Source: an uncultured delta proteobacterium (lineage in GTDB: Bacteria; Desulfobacterota; WTBG01; CAIYCZ01; CAIRTM01). Taken from it: a DNA stretch of 46,431 bases. The stretch lies in assembly GCA_903881505.1 (NCBI GenBank), contig CAIRTM010000132.1, positions 1-46,431 of the forward strand, written 5' to 3'. Both the position numbers and the translations under genes were made by a program. Below the pieces are notes generated by a model. That model saw only the letters and a program-made list of their open reading frames with translations, was not told where the DNA came from and ran no database searches. Positions 8,031-17,225 of this stretch are shown one piece after another; within the stretch, counting starts at the first letter, position 1; each line of letters starts with the position of its first letter.

Positions 8031-8981
8031 ATGAAACGGATCGCATCCATCGATATCGGCTCGCAGACCATCCGGCTGCTGATTGCGGACTGTAACGCCC
8101 GGGCGCTCTACCCGCGGGAACGCGACCGCGAAATCGTACGCCTGGGCTCGGGCATGCAGGACGACGGCATGCTGCAGCCCGACAGAATCGAGCAGGCGGC
8201 CGCATGCATGCAGCTTTTTTACGAGCGCGCCCGCCGGCAGGATGCCGGCGAAATACTGGCGGTGGCAACCGCGTGCGTAAGGCAGGCGCGCAACCAGCGG
8301 ACCTTTCTCGAGCGCGTACAGGATGCCTGCGGACATATGCCCGATGTTCTTGACGGGCGGCGTGAGGCATGGCTTGCCTGCTGCGGCGTGCTGGGCTCCA
8401 TCAAATGCCCTGCCCCATCTTCAGTTATTATTGATATCGGAGGCGGAAGCACAGAGCTGGCAGCCGTGGCGTACGGCTCATTTCAACACAGCGTCAGCCT
8501 GCCCATCGGGGTTATTGCAGCGTCAGAGCGTTTTATGCGCAGCGATCCCCCCTCAGAAGAAGATATCGCCGCACTGCGCGAATGGATACAACATAAGCTT
8601 ACTGATCTTGCAGCACACTACAGCCAGACGTTTCGAAACGCAGGATCCGCACTCATTGCAACAGCAGGCACGGCAACCACCCTGGCCGCAATGGATCTCC
8701 GGCTGGGCAGCTACCTGCCTGACCTCATAAACGGCCATGTTCTGACAGGCGCGGCTATCAGCGCGCTTCTTGACGACATGGTCTCAAAACCGCTTGTGCA
8801 GCGCTCCCTGATGCCCGGCCTTGAGCCGGGGCGCGCCGCTGTGATTATTGCCGGCGCCATGATTCTTCAGCAGATTATGCTGTTTTTCAAAAGCGCTGAT
8901 TGCACGGTTAGTGATTCAGGCCTGCTCGAAGGCATCATTCTCGACCACGCATCAATCAAGAGAATTATTGAAAAATCTTGA
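8031..8981 (+). CDS. Ppx/GppA family exopolyphosphatase or pppGpp phosphatase, 316 aa
   Basis: I start at ATG 8031, since the protein-like sequence begins KRIASIDIGSQTIRLLIAD, the phosphate-1 motif of the ASKHA fold. A second phosphate loop appears as VIIDIGGGSTEL, and later TAGTATTLAAMDL and PGLEPGRAAVIIAGAMIL complete the family pattern. About 315 residues is the short form: a catalytic core without the C-terminal HD-like domain of E. coli Ppx. Members remove terminal phosphates from polyphosphate or convert pppGpp to ppGpp; the sequence alone does not separate these. The stop TGA overlaps the -35 element of the following rpmH promoter. Confidence 0.88.
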   Translation: MKRIASIDIGSQTIRLLIADCNARALYPRERDREIVRLGSGMQDDGMLQPDRIEQAAACMQLFYERARRQDAGEILAVATACVRQARNQRTFLERVQDACGHMPDVLDGRREAWLACCGVLGSIKCPAPSSVIIDIGGGSTELAAVAYGSFQHSVSLPIGVIAASERFMRSDPPSEEDIAALREWIQHKLTDLAAHYSQTFRNAGSALIATAGTATTLAAMDLRLGSYLPDLINGHVLTGAAISALLDDMVSKPLVQRSLMPGLEPGRAAVIIAGAMILQQIMLFFKSADCTVSDSGLLEGIILDHASIKRIIEKS

Positions 8982-9009
8982 CAATACATTCAAAATATGG
9001 TTGTATAAT
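8978..9009 (+). promoter_or_regulatory. promoter of the rpmH-rnpA-yidD-yidC block
   Basis: TTGACA (8978-8983) and TATAAT (9004-9009) are both perfect hexamers, but the spacer is 20 bases, longer than ideal. About 115 bases of leader follow before rpmH. In it GCGGGTG (9034-9040) can pair with CACCCGC (9080-9086), a possible leader hairpin. Confidence 0.5.
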
Positions 9010-9126
9010 TAGTTTAAACTTAAAGCCTTCGACGCGGGTGGAGCAGTACATATACGGACGATACATCACAGGACAGGCGCACCCGCTCCGGATGAACCAT
9101 AATCGACATGTGACAGGGAGAACATC

Positions 9127-9261
9127 TTGAAAAGAACATTTCAGCCAGGCAATCTTAAACGCAAGCGCACCCATGGTTTTTTAGAGCGAATGAGCACCAA
9201 AGCCGGTCAGGACGTCATCAAACGGCGCCGTAAAAAAGGCCGCAAGATGCTGAGCGCCTGA
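9127..9261 (+). CDS. rpmH: 50S ribosomal protein L34, 44 aa, TTG start
   Basis: The frame starts at TTG 9127, seven bases after AGGGAG. It reads [18 protein letters not shown] and ends [12 protein letters not shown], the full and highly conserved L34 sequence at its usual 44 residues. L34 is a basic protein of the large ribosomal subunit. It stands directly before rnpA, the universal order in bacteria. The TTG initiation codon is unusual for such a highly expressed gene. Confidence 0.97.
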   Translation: MKRTFQPGNLKRKRTHGFLERMSTKAGQDVIKRRRKKGRKMLSA

Positions 9262-9297
9262 TTCCCGGTCCGCGCACTGCCTGTTGTCGTGCATACC

Positions 9298-9705
9298 ATG
9301 CGAGCCCATACACTCAGACCGCGGGAACGCTTACGGAAACGGCACCAGTTTCTTAATGTGTTCAGGACAGGAGTTAAGAAGGAATCACCGCACTTTAAAT
9401 GCAACCTGCGTGCAAACGGCTTCGGCCTGCGCCGTCTTGGACTCACCGTAGGCAAAAGGACGGGCAACGCAGTCATGCGCAACCGGATCAAAAGGCTGAT
9501 CAGGGAGTTTTTCAGACGCAATAAGGCATTGCTGCCGGAATCGACCGACATAGTGATATGCGCTAAAGCCGGCTCGGGCCGCCTTGAGTATGCGGCCCTG
9601 AACCGGGAGCTCAGTGCAGTATTGCTCAACCTCAGCGGCGGACATTCCCCTGCCCTTCATGAACCTGAACCGGCATCGCAGCAATCTCGGGCACCCCAGA
9701 CATGA
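9298..9705 (+). CDS. rnpA: ribonuclease P protein component, 135 aa
   Basis: RnpA is the protein subunit that helps the RNase P RNA cut 5' leaders from pre-tRNA. The core is seen in [40 protein letters not shown], and the signature [13 protein letters not shown] that contacts the RNA. ATG 9298 is my start; GTG 9289 would add three residues, and neither has a clear Shine-Dalgarno sequence. The C-terminal 25 residues (after LLNLSGG) are a non-conserved tail. The stop overlaps the start of yidD (ATGA), implying translational coupling. Confidence 0.95.
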   Translation: MRAHTLRPRERLRKRHQFLNVFRTGVKKESPHFKCNLRANGFGLRRLGLTVGKRTGNAVMRNRIKRLIREFFRRNKALLPESTDIVICAKAGSGRLEYAALNRELSAVLLNLSGGHSPALHEPEPASQQSRAPQT

Positions 9706-9911
9706 TTAAAACCGTGATCATTGCCTGTGTACGGGGCTATCAAACATGCATATCGCCATTTCTCGGGCCTCGGTGCCGTTTCACGCCGACATGCTCAAGC
9801 TATGCAATCCATGCATTGAATAAATACAGCCTCCCCAAAGCCTTGTATCTGACCGCCAGACGGCTGCTCAAATGCCACCCGTTTCATGCCGGCGGGTATG
9901 ACCCTGCGTAA
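9702..9911 (+). CDS. yidD: membrane protein insertion efficiency factor YidD, 69 aa
   Basis: A small amphipathic protein with the family pattern [20 protein letters not shown], then [11 protein letters not shown] and [12 protein letters not shown]. YidD aids YidC-dependent insertion of inner-membrane proteins and is normally encoded between rnpA and yidC, as here. It overlaps rnpA by 4 bases. The length is typical. Confidence 0.95.
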   Translation: MIKTVIIACVRGYQTCISPFLGPRCRFTPTCSSYAIHALNKYSLPKALYLTARRLLKCHPFHAGGYDPA

Positions 9912-10056
9912 GACGGTAATGCCCGGGGCCTGCATATAACCAGCTGAGCACCGCACCGGACGGCTTCGCCCGTACCGCGCGGCGATACGTACGCGCCCTG
10001 TGCATAGAGGCGCCAACCCGAATCCGAGCATTCGGACGGAAACGAAAGATCAAACC

Positions 10057-11802
10057 ATGAACACCGACAAACGTGTTTTAGTGGCAATACTGCTTTCAAT
10101 CGCAGTCTGGCTTCTGTATGAGTCATTTCTGGCGCCGCCCCGACAGGCACCGCCGCCTGTAGCGGCCACGGAAAAGACAGAGCCCGCATCAGCACCCCTG
10201 CCGCGCCATGTGCCGGATGCCGCAGTTGCGGCAGAAAGCCGGCCGCTGCCGGCTGAACCCGGACAAAGCATAACCGTCCACAACAGCCTGTACCGCATGA
10301 CGCTGACTGAGACTCAAGCCGCCATCAGCAGCGTCAGGCTCTTCAACTACAAGGAAACACTGCCCCCGCCGGCCATCATTGCATGGATACGCAGGACCTT
10401 TAAACTGCGCGGGGATACCGACAGCCGCCGCACTGATAATTACAAGGAAATGATCGGCATCGAGCCTGGTGACCCGCTGCCGGTTAAAACCTCGTTTGTC
10501 TATCCGGACGGCACACTGGCCGCAGTGTCCGGCTGGCGCGCCGAGACAACGCTTCTGGAGCTTAACGCACAAACCAGGCCGGCCGGCATTTCATTCAGCG
10601 GGCTTGATCAGAACCTGCTGCAGTTCAGCAAGCGTTTCGTCTTCAATCCAGGAGATTATAAAATCACATTCGACATGGTCATAACCAATACGTCATCCGA
10701 ACGCATCGAAGGCAACCCGTTTCTGGAATGGACTGCCCAGCGTCCCCAGAAGCGCTCCGGCAGCTTTTTCGGAGGCGGCGACACAACGGCCGCGCCCCGC
10801 TTTGCCTACCTGATCAAGGACAGCGCCGAGAAAAAGGACCTCCATAATATAGAGGAAGAAATCATCATTCAGGGCGACGATGTCGCCTGGACGGCTTTCG
10901 AGGAAAAATATTTCATTTCCGCGCTCATCCCTGAAAAAGAGCGGCCGGCGCAGGTACGCCTTTCAGGCAGCCCGCGTTTGATTTCCTGCAAACAGGTCTA
11001 CCCCTCTATCCGGCTTGAGCCGGGGCAGTCGCAGTCATACCGGTTTTCAATTTACATGGGCCCGCGGGATGTCAACATCCTGCAGCAGCAGGGCGCCCGG
11101 CTCGAGCGCACAATCGATTTCGGCTGGTTCGACATCATTGCCAAGCCGCTGCTGCTCTCATTGAAGTTCTTCAACCGGTTTCTGCACAACTACGGTTTGT
11201 CGATCATTCTGCTGACCATCATCATCAAAATACTGTTCTGGCCCCTGACGAATAAAAGCTTCAAGTCGATGAAGGGCATGCAGAAACTGCAGCCTGAAAT
11301 TAATGCGCTGAAAGAGAAATACAAGGACAACCGCGAGGAATTCGCCCGCCAGCAGATGGAGCTTTTTAAACGCTACAAGGTAAACCCTCTTGGCGGCTGC
11401 CTGCCCATGCTGCTGCAGATCCCGGTTTTTATAGCCCTGTACCGCGCGCTTATGGACTCAATCGAACTGCGTCACGCAAATTTCATATCGTTCTGGATCA
11501 ACGACCTGTCCGCCAAGGACCCGACCTATATTGCCCCGCTCGTCATGGGCGCGTCCATGTTTCTGCAGCAGAAAATGACCCCGAGCACGCTTGATCCGGC
11601 CCAGGCCCGCATCATGATGTTCATGCCGGTCATGTTTACGGTCATGTTTTTGAACTTTCCATCCGGGCTTGTTATCTACTGGCTGATTAACAACATAATT
11701 TCTATCGCCCAACAGGTCTACATCAACAGGAAACACAACGATGCTGGAGGAATACAATGCAGTCCGTCGTCATTGAAGCCAAAACAACCGAAGAAGCGAT
11801 AA
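10057..11802 (+). CDS. yidC: membrane protein insertase YidC, 581 aa
   Basis: The start is ATG 10057: MNTDKRVLVAILLSIAVWL is the first membrane helix. A proline-rich linker and a large periplasmic beta domain follow (residues about 60-340). The conserved C-terminal insertase helices start at LLLSLKFFNRFLHNYGLSII and run through KRYKVNPLGGCLPMLLQIPV and FPSGLVIYWLINNIISIAQQ. The Gram-negative-type periplasmic domain is present. YidC inserts proteins into the inner membrane alone or with SecYEG. Its 3' end overlaps jag by 46 bases, and the tail is rich in Lys and Pro (KPKQPKKR). Confidence 0.96.
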   Translation: MNTDKRVLVAILLSIAVWLLYESFLAPPRQAPPPVAATEKTEPASAPLPRHVPDAAVAAESRPLPAEPGQSITVHNSLYRMTLTETQAAISSVRLFNYKETLPPPAIIAWIRRTFKLRGDTDSRRTDNYKEMIGIEPGDPLPVKTSFVYPDGTLAAVSGWRAETTLLELNAQTRPAGISFSGLDQNLLQFSKRFVFNPGDYKITFDMVITNTSSERIEGNPFLEWTAQRPQKRSGSFFGGGDTTAAPRFAYLIKDSAEKKDLHNIEEEIIIQGDDVAWTAFEEKYFISALIPEKERPAQVRLSGSPRLISCKQVYPSIRLEPGQSQSYRFSIYMGPRDVNILQQQGARLERTIDFGWFDIIAKPLLLSLKFFNRFLHNYGLSIILLTIIIKILFWPLTNKSFKSMKGMQKLQPEINALKEKYKDNREEFARQQMELFKRYKVNPLGGCLPMLLQIPVFIALYRALMDSIELRHANFISFWINDLSAKDPTYIAPLVMGASMFLQQKMTPSTLDPAQARIMMFMPVMFTVMFLNFPSGLVIYWLINNIISIAQQVYINRKHNDAGGIQCSPSSLKPKQPKKR

Positions 11803-12413
11803 CACTGGCCTGCCGTCAGCTTGACGCCACCCCCGAACAGCTGGCCGTAGAGATACTCGAGCAGGCTCCCGGCATGTTGATGTCGTTTTTTTCGGGTAAA
11901 AAAGCCCGCATCCGCGCCACCCGCATGCAGCCGCCGCCTAATACAGAAACTGCCGAAGCCGCACAGCGGCTGCAGGATATCCTTGCGTCAATCGCGGACC
12001 GGATTCAGCCAGGCGCGACCGTGCAGATGGAAACCCGCGACGGAGAAATTTTCTACACCATCAGCAGCGACGGCAGCGGCATTTTTATCGGCAAGCACGG
12101 CCAGACGCTCGAAGCCATCCAGTACCTGCTGAACAAGATCCGCCTGAGCAAATTCCGCGAACTGCCGCATATTCAGGTTGACTGTGAAGCCTACCGTGCG
12201 CGTCATTTTGAATCCATGGTTGAACTTGCCAACCGCATGTGTGAAAAGGCAAAAAAACGGGGCGCGCCTGTTGCCACGAACCCGCTCAGTCCGGGCGACC
12301 GGCGCATCATACACATGACCCTTAAAAAGGACACAGAGCTGACCACATGGAGCAAGGGCTCGGGAGCGCTGAAAAAAGTCATCATCGCACCCCGGCAGTC
12401 AGTCCAGGCCTGA
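11757..12413 (+). CDS. jag: Jag/KhpB RNA-binding protein, 218 aa
   Basis: The three standard parts are visible: a Jag-N domain (VIEAKTTEEAITLACRQL to about residue 50), a KH domain with GIFIGKHGQTLEAIQYLLN (GxxG loop), and an R3H domain ending NPLSPGDRRIIHMTLKKD. Jag (SpoIIIJ-associated/KhpB) binds RNA and in Gram-positives forms a complex with KhpA affecting cell envelope growth. The conserved position after yidC supports the call. ATG 11757 lies inside yidC, preceded by GCTGGAGG, a strong ribosome site in the overlap. Confidence 0.93.
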   Translation: MQSVVIEAKTTEEAITLACRQLDATPEQLAVEILEQAPGMLMSFFSGKKARIRATRMQPPPNTETAEAAQRLQDILASIADRIQPGATVQMETRDGEIFYTISSDGSGIFIGKHGQTLEAIQYLLNKIRLSKFRELPHIQVDCEAYRARHFESMVELANRMCEKAKKRGAPVATNPLSPGDRRIIHMTLKKDTELTTWSKGSGALKKVIIAPRQSVQA

Positions 12414-12471
12414 TGCTGCGTTTGCTCGCAGGCGTATCACGTTATCACTTGTATCAACCCAGGCAACCGGC

Positions 12472-13863
12472 ATGTCTGTCCCAGGTTACAACGACACCAT
12501 CGCGGCTGTTGCAACAGCCGCAGGCAATGCCGCCATCGGCATCATCCGAATCAGCGGCCCGGCCGCCTTTTTGATCGCCCGGAAAATTTTTCAGGCTACA
12601 ACGTTTTCCGCAGACCCGCCGATCCCACGGCATCTTTACTGCGGCCGTATCGTCGACCCGTCCGACAGAGCCCTCCTTGATGAAGTACTGCTCGCCTGCA
12701 TGCCCGCACCGCACTCCTACACCGGTGACGATGTCGTAGAGATCAACTGCCACGGCGGACTGACCGGCATAGGCGCCGTGCTTGAACTTGTCCTTGCCAA
12801 CGGCGCCCGCGCTGCCGGGCCGGGCGAATTCACCCGCCGGGCCTTTATCAACGGCCGGCTTGATCTTGCTCAGGCCGAGGCCGTCATTGACCTAATTGAA
12901 AGCCAAACCTCTGCGGCTCTTAAAATCGCCGCCCGCCAGATGCGAGGCGCGCTTTCCGAGCGCGTCAGTGCGGTTCGAAATTCACTCATTGAACTGCGGG
13001 CGCATCTTGAGGCCTGTATCGATTTTCCCGAAGACGGAATCGATATAATACCCCGGGAGCGCGCAGGGGACGCTCTTCTGGATCAGTGCATGCACATCAG
13101 GGCACTGATTGAAAACGCCCGGCAGTCCGCCTGTTACCGCAGCGGACTTGATACGGTTATTGCCGGCAAACCCAATGTCGGCAAATCAAGCATCATGAAC
13201 GTCCTGCTCGGCGATGATCGCTCCATTGTCACTGCAATCCCGGGCACGACGCGCGACGTCATCCGCGAAACGATTTCCATAGCCGGTGTTCCGGTCCGCC
13301 TGCACGATACCGCCGGTATCCACACCAGCACCAATGAAATTGAGACCATCGGTATGGACCGCGCACTGGACCATTTTGCAAACGCCGACATTACCCTGCT
13401 TGTTTTCGACGGCTCGCGCCCGCTTGATATGCATGACATGCTGCTGCTAGAAAAAAAACAACCTCTCTCCTGTATCGCGGTCATCAACAAGTCAGACCTG
13501 CAGCAGCATAGCGACATGCGCATGCTCATGGATTTTTTCGATCATGACATGATAGTGCCGGTATCCGCAGCCAGCCGCAAGGGTTTTGAAGCACTGCGCG
13601 ATCGTCTTGCCCGGCTTGTGCGGGCAGACTGCGCGCCCGCTGTCGGCGACGTCATCATCACCAGCCTGAGGCATACACAGGCTTTGGCGGGCGCACTCGG
13701 CGCGCTTGAACGCGCATATGAGGCCGCGCATGCCGCACTTCCCTTTGAACTTGTCAGCGCCGATGTGCAGGAGGCCCTGCACAGCCTTGGGGAGATAACC
13801 GGAGAGACGGCCTCAGCCGATATACTTGACGCTATTTTTTCACGCTTCTGCATCGGAAAATAA
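12472..13863 (+). CDS. mnmE: tRNA modification GTPase MnmE, 463 aa
   Basis: MnmE with MnmG makes the 5-carboxymethylaminomethyl group at wobble uridine of certain tRNAs. The N-terminal formyl-THF-binding domain has NDTIAAVATAAGNAAIGIIR and GEFTRRAFINGRLDL. The G domain sits within the helical domain with Walker A GKPNVGKSS near residue 230, DTAGIH (G3) and NKSD (G4). The C-terminus is FCIGK, the conserved C-x-G-K of the family. Length is normal. It is the last gene of the rpmH-type block, 58 bases after jag. Confidence 0.96.
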   Translation: MSVPGYNDTIAAVATAAGNAAIGIIRISGPAAFLIARKIFQATTFSADPPIPRHLYCGRIVDPSDRALLDEVLLACMPAPHSYTGDDVVEINCHGGLTGIGAVLELVLANGARAAGPGEFTRRAFINGRLDLAQAEAVIDLIESQTSAALKIAARQMRGALSERVSAVRNSLIELRAHLEACIDFPEDGIDIIPRERAGDALLDQCMHIRALIENARQSACYRSGLDTVIAGKPNVGKSSIMNVLLGDDRSIVTAIPGTTRDVIRETISIAGVPVRLHDTAGIHTSTNEIETIGMDRALDHFANADITLLVFDGSRPLDMHDMLLLEKKQPLSCIAVINKSDLQQHSDMRMLMDFFDHDMIVPVSAASRKGFEALRDRLARLVRADCAPAVGDVIITSLRHTQALAGALGALERAYEAAHAALPFELVSADVQEALHSLGEITGETASADILDAIFSRFCIGK

Positions 13864-13876
13864 AACGGCGGCGTGC

Positions 13877-13906
13877 TTGACTTGCAGAACTGATTTCGAC
13901 TATGAT
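13877..13906 (+). promoter_or_regulatory. promoter for the glycosyltransferase/oligosaccharyltransferase pair
   Basis: TTGACT (13877-13882) and TATGAT (13901-13906) with an 18-base spacer lie 43 bases before the GT2 start. This suggests the glycosylation pair is transcribed separately from mnmE. Confidence 0.5.
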
Positions 13907-13948
13907 TTCCCGACGACCGCAATCACAGCACAGGCGCGAGGATGAGGA

Positions 13949-14806
13949 ATGAACGTTTCCATCGTTATACCCGTACACAATGAAAACCAGGCGCTGCCCG
14001 CTCTTATCAGCAGTATCCGGCGCCATGTTCCGGACGCAGAAATTATCGTGATCGATGACGGCTCCACAGACGCATCCGCTGATACGGCGCGCAGGTCCGG
14101 CGTGCGCGTCATCAGCCACCCCTATAAAATTGGCAACGGTGCGGCAGTCAAAACCGGGATGCGAAGCGCCACCGGAGATACGATTGTGCTGATGGACGGC
14201 GACGGCCAGCACGACCCGTCCGACATACCTTCCATGCTCAGGCTGGCGGGTTCCTATGACATGATTGTCGGGGCGCGCTCACGCAGATCGCATGCCGGCA
14301 TTTTCAGGCTTGTCGCCAACAGCATCTACAACTTTCTTGCAAGCTATGTTACCAAATTTGCAATAAAGGACCTGACGTCCGGGTTCCGGGTCGTGCGCCG
14401 GGAAACCGCCCTGCGCTACCTGTGCCTGCTGCCCAACACATTTTCATACCCCACAACGATAACGCTCGCATTCCTTCGCAGCGGGCGCTCAATTTTTTAT
14501 ATCCCGATCACTGCCCTCCCGCGGGCCGGTGCGAGCAAAATACGACTGCTGCATGACGGATTCAACTTTCTGCTGATAATCATCAAAATCACGACGCTCT
14601 ATTCACCGCTGCACATCTTTCTGCCCTTGAGTTTCGTGCTGTTCATCCTGGGCCTTACAAACTATATGTACACCTACATCACGGACAACCGATTTACCAA
14701 CATGTCCGCGCTGTGCATTATCTCGGCGCTGATGATATTTCTGATGGGTCTTATCAGCGAACAAATCACCCAGATGCGCTACGATCGCATCGAGAATGGG
14801 GGATGA
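13949..14806 (+). CDS. GT2 glycosyltransferase of the polyprenyl-phosphate (DPM1-like) type, 285 aa
   Basis: The catalytic GT-A domain is clear: SIVIPVHNENQALPALI, IIVIDDGSTDAS and the metal-binding DGDGQHDPSDIP. ARSRRSHAGIFRLVANSIYN, DLTSGFRVVRRE and AGASKIRLLHDG follow, as in dolichyl- or undecaprenyl-phosphate sugar synthases. Two C-terminal membrane helices (about residues 225-280) anchor it. Such enzymes move a sugar from a nucleotide onto a lipid phosphate on the cytosolic side of the inner membrane. The next gene, 12 bases on, encodes an STT3-type oligosaccharyltransferase. The product probably supplies lipid-linked sugar for protein glycosylation; the sugar cannot be told. The start ATG follows GAGGA. 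Confidence 0.85.
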   Translation: MNVSIVIPVHNENQALPALISSIRRHVPDAEIIVIDDGSTDASADTARRSGVRVISHPYKIGNGAAVKTGMRSATGDTIVLMDGDGQHDPSDIPSMLRLAGSYDMIVGARSRRSHAGIFRLVANSIYNFLASYVTKFAIKDLTSGFRVVRRETALRYLCLLPNTFSYPTTITLAFLRSGRSIFYIPITALPRAGASKIRLLHDGFNFLLIIIKITTLYSPLHIFLPLSFVLFILGLTNYMYTYITDNRFTNMSALCIISALMIFLMGLISEQITQMRYDRIENGG

Positions 14807-14818
14807 GGCACACGCCGC

Positions 14819-17035
14819 ATGGGAGGTTCAAAAAAAAAACGAGCGCTCAACACACGGCAGCAGCCTGCCGCTCCGGCAACGGTCGGCGCCGGAACAGGCA
14901 TGTTCATGCGCATGCAGGCTGCATGCGACCGCTGTGCCCACAGGATCGCGCCGTGGCGTATACTGCTTGAAATCATCACGGTAACAGCCATTTTCGCGCT
15001 CGGCATTTTCTGCCGTATGGAGGACCTTTCGCAGTGGCGGAAAATCGAATCCCGTACGTTCTACGACGGCAAACCGATCCATGCCACGTTTGACGCCTGG
15101 TTTTACCTCAGCCTCGCCCAGGACCTGATCGACGGCACCTATGCGCAGCCCGATGAAAAGCGAGGCGTTCCGTACAGCCCGCGGCGTCCCGAGCCGCCTC
15201 CGCTCATCTCGATTCTGGCTGCAGCGACCGCCAAAGCGACCCACGCAAGCCTGTGCTGGGTTGGGGCGGTTATGCCGGCCATACTCGGGCCGCTGCTGGT
15301 TGTGCCCCTCTACCTGACCGGTCGTTTTTACGGCGGGATCATGTGCGGTCTGCTGGCGTCCCTCGTATCCGTTTTATATCCCTTTTATATCGTGCGCAGC
15401 AATATCGGCCGCTTTGACACCGACTGCATGATTCTACCGTTCTCGCTCAGCGCCTCATACCTGCTTATGCGCTTTGCTCTTATACGAACAGCGCGGCGCT
15501 ATGCGTATGCAGGCGCAGCCGTCGCTGTTTCGGCGCTGTTTTTGTGGTGGTGGGACCAGACGCCTGCGGCTGTGTGCGCGCTGACCGGGCTGCCCCTGCT
15601 GGCGGCACTGGCAATCTACTATCGCCCTGCGTTGCGCGAAGGACTTATCTTTTACGGTATTCTTGCCTGCGGCGCGGCAGCAGCGCTATGGTACATCGAC
15701 CCGGCTCTGCCGCTCAGGATTATCGAGCGGCTCTGGCGTGAATTTCTCTATATTACCAAAGACCAGTCAGGGAGTTTCCCGAATGTAGGTAAAACCATCA
15801 GCGAACAGTTCGTGCCTGAGTTTGCAAACATCGTCAATTCCACGACAACGAACAGCCTGTCATTCCTTTTTGCTTCTGCCGGATGCGTGCTTCTTGCCTG
15901 GCGCGAACGCGCCCGCATCCTTTTTCTGCTGCCGTTTGTCATAATGTCGTATCTGGCTTTCACAGCCGCAAACCGCTTTATCCTCTTCATGATTCCCCTT
16001 GCAGCCATCGGGACCGGATACGCAGCGTCTTGCATCTATCGGCTTTTGCACCGCGTCAGGCCGCTCGACGCCGTTGCCTGCACCGGGCTTGCAGCTGTGC
16101 TTGCGGTGCCGCTCTACACACACAATATCAGCAGCACGCGCATGCCGAAGGAGCCCGGTTTCATGGTGCAGGCCATGCACCGCATCCGCGAAATCACACC
16201 GCCGGACGCGGTTATCTGGGCATGGTGGGACCACGGCTATGCGCTGACCTATTATGCCCGACGGGCCACGATCAATGACGGTGCAATTCACGGCGGTGAA
16301 CTGACAGTATTCAACGCCATACCGTACACCACGGAAAACTTCCGCCTCGCGGCAAATTTTATGCGGTTCTATGTGGGCCGCGGCATGCCGGGCATGCAGC
16401 GCGTATACCGTCAGTTTGGTAACGATCCTGCCCGCGGGATTCAATTTGTAAAAAATGTCCTGCAGGCGGGCCCTGAAGCGGCCCGCAGGCTGCTTGAGGC
16501 CGAGCTCAAACCGGAAGGCAACTGCACAACAACTGATGACTGGCTGCGCTTCTTTTTCCCGGGCAGGGCACGCCCCCTCTATCTGGTCTGCGACCACCTT
16601 CTGAACCGCACCGCGTACTGGTGGTACTGGTTCGGCTCATGGGATGCCGCTTCCCGCTCAGGCACGCATCCACAATTCAGGCCGTACGAGCAGATCAGCT
16701 TCGACCGCGCAACCGTACGGGGAGCCGGCAACCTCGCCATCGACCGCGCATCGGGTACCTGCCTGCAGGATAACCGCCGCATTCCGCTTGCCCGCATTGA
16801 TATGCACACGAGCGGCCGCACGAATACCCTTAACGACTACAACCGCAGCGGCCTGATTTTTGAATTTAACCGCGAACACCGCAACGGAGCCCTTATGGAC
16901 GCCGGCATTGCGGATTCGGTTTTCAGCCGATTATTTATCCGCATGCTGCCCGACACGCGCTATTTCAGGCCCGTCATCAACACTCCGCCTTTTTTTCAGC
17001 TCTGGGAAGTCCTCGGCGACACCTGTGAACCGTAA
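14819..17035 (+). CDS. STT3/PglB-type oligosaccharyltransferase, 738 aa
   Basis: This is a multi-pass membrane enzyme that transfers a lipid-linked glycan to Asn of secreted proteins. About 13 membrane segments are followed by a soluble periplasmic domain from about residue 440. All main active-site elements of the family can be seen. An early Asp stands in ATFDAWFY (Asp92). The D-x-D motif is RSNIGRFDTD (200-202). The TIxE loop motif is GKTISEQF (326-329), and Arg386 falls in TAANRFILFMIP. The catalytic-domain signature is WWDHGY (469-474), where Campylobacter PglB has WWDYGY. The last 40 residues (ALMDAG...FRLFIRML-like pattern, ending QLWEVLGD) align with the PglB tail. The N-terminal 40 residues are basic and cytosolic. 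It follows the GT2 gene in one operon. Confidence 0.88.
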   Translation: MGGSKKKRALNTRQQPAAPATVGAGTGMFMRMQAACDRCAHRIAPWRILLEIITVTAIFALGIFCRMEDLSQWRKIESRTFYDGKPIHATFDAWFYLSLAQDLIDGTYAQPDEKRGVPYSPRRPEPPPLISILAAATAKATHASLCWVGAVMPAILGPLLVVPLYLTGRFYGGIMCGLLASLVSVLYPFYIVRSNIGRFDTDCMILPFSLSASYLLMRFALIRTARRYAYAGAAVAVSALFLWWWDQTPAAVCALTGLPLLAALAIYYRPALREGLIFYGILACGAAAALWYIDPALPLRIIERLWREFLYITKDQSGSFPNVGKTISEQFVPEFANIVNSTTTNSLSFLFASAGCVLLAWRERARILFLLPFVIMSYLAFTAANRFILFMIPLAAIGTGYAASCIYRLLHRVRPLDAVACTGLAAVLAVPLYTHNISSTRMPKEPGFMVQAMHRIREITPPDAVIWAWWDHGYALTYYARRATINDGAIHGGELTVFNAIPYTTENFRLAANFMRFYVGRGMPGMQRVYRQFGNDPARGIQFVKNVLQAGPEAARRLLEAELKPEGNCTTTDDWLRFFFPGRARPLYLVCDHLLNRTAYWWYWFGSWDAASRSGTHPQFRPYEQISFDRATVRGAGNLAIDRASGTCLQDNRRIPLARIDMHTSGRTNTLNDYNRSGLIFEFNREHRNGALMDAGIADSVFSRLFIRMLPDTRYFRPVINTPPFFQLWEVLGDTCEP

Positions 17036-17044
17036 AAATCCATT

Positions 17045-17060
17045 GCGGTTCACGAACCGC
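17045..17060. repeat. inverted repeat after the oligosaccharyltransferase gene
   Basis: GCGGTTC and GAACCGC flank a 2-base centre just 9 bases after the stop codon. It could fold as a hairpin ending the transcript, but no T run follows, so factor-independent termination is doubtful. Confidence 0.3.
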
Positions 17061-17225
17061 TACCAGTAAATTGCGGCAGTATTTCAAACCGCCGAACCCT
17101 GCACGGATTTTAGGGAATGCCGGGGGTACCCAGCAGGAACAGCACCCGCTCATGCCGTACGCCGGCAGCACGGACAATATGCCTGCTATGATACTATAAA
17201 ATACGTAATCGCCAGACCAGGCGGC

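Noticed and set aside
8978-9911. Replication origin next to rpmH/rnpA
   Set aside because: The block often lies near oriC, but I found no dnaA/dnaN and no cluster of DnaA boxes; one TTATCCATA-like word inside recG is not enough.
15860-16597. 245-residue frame antisense to the oligosaccharyltransferase
   Set aside because: Mirrors the high-GC third positions of the STT3 gene; sequence has no domain and the sense gene is certain.
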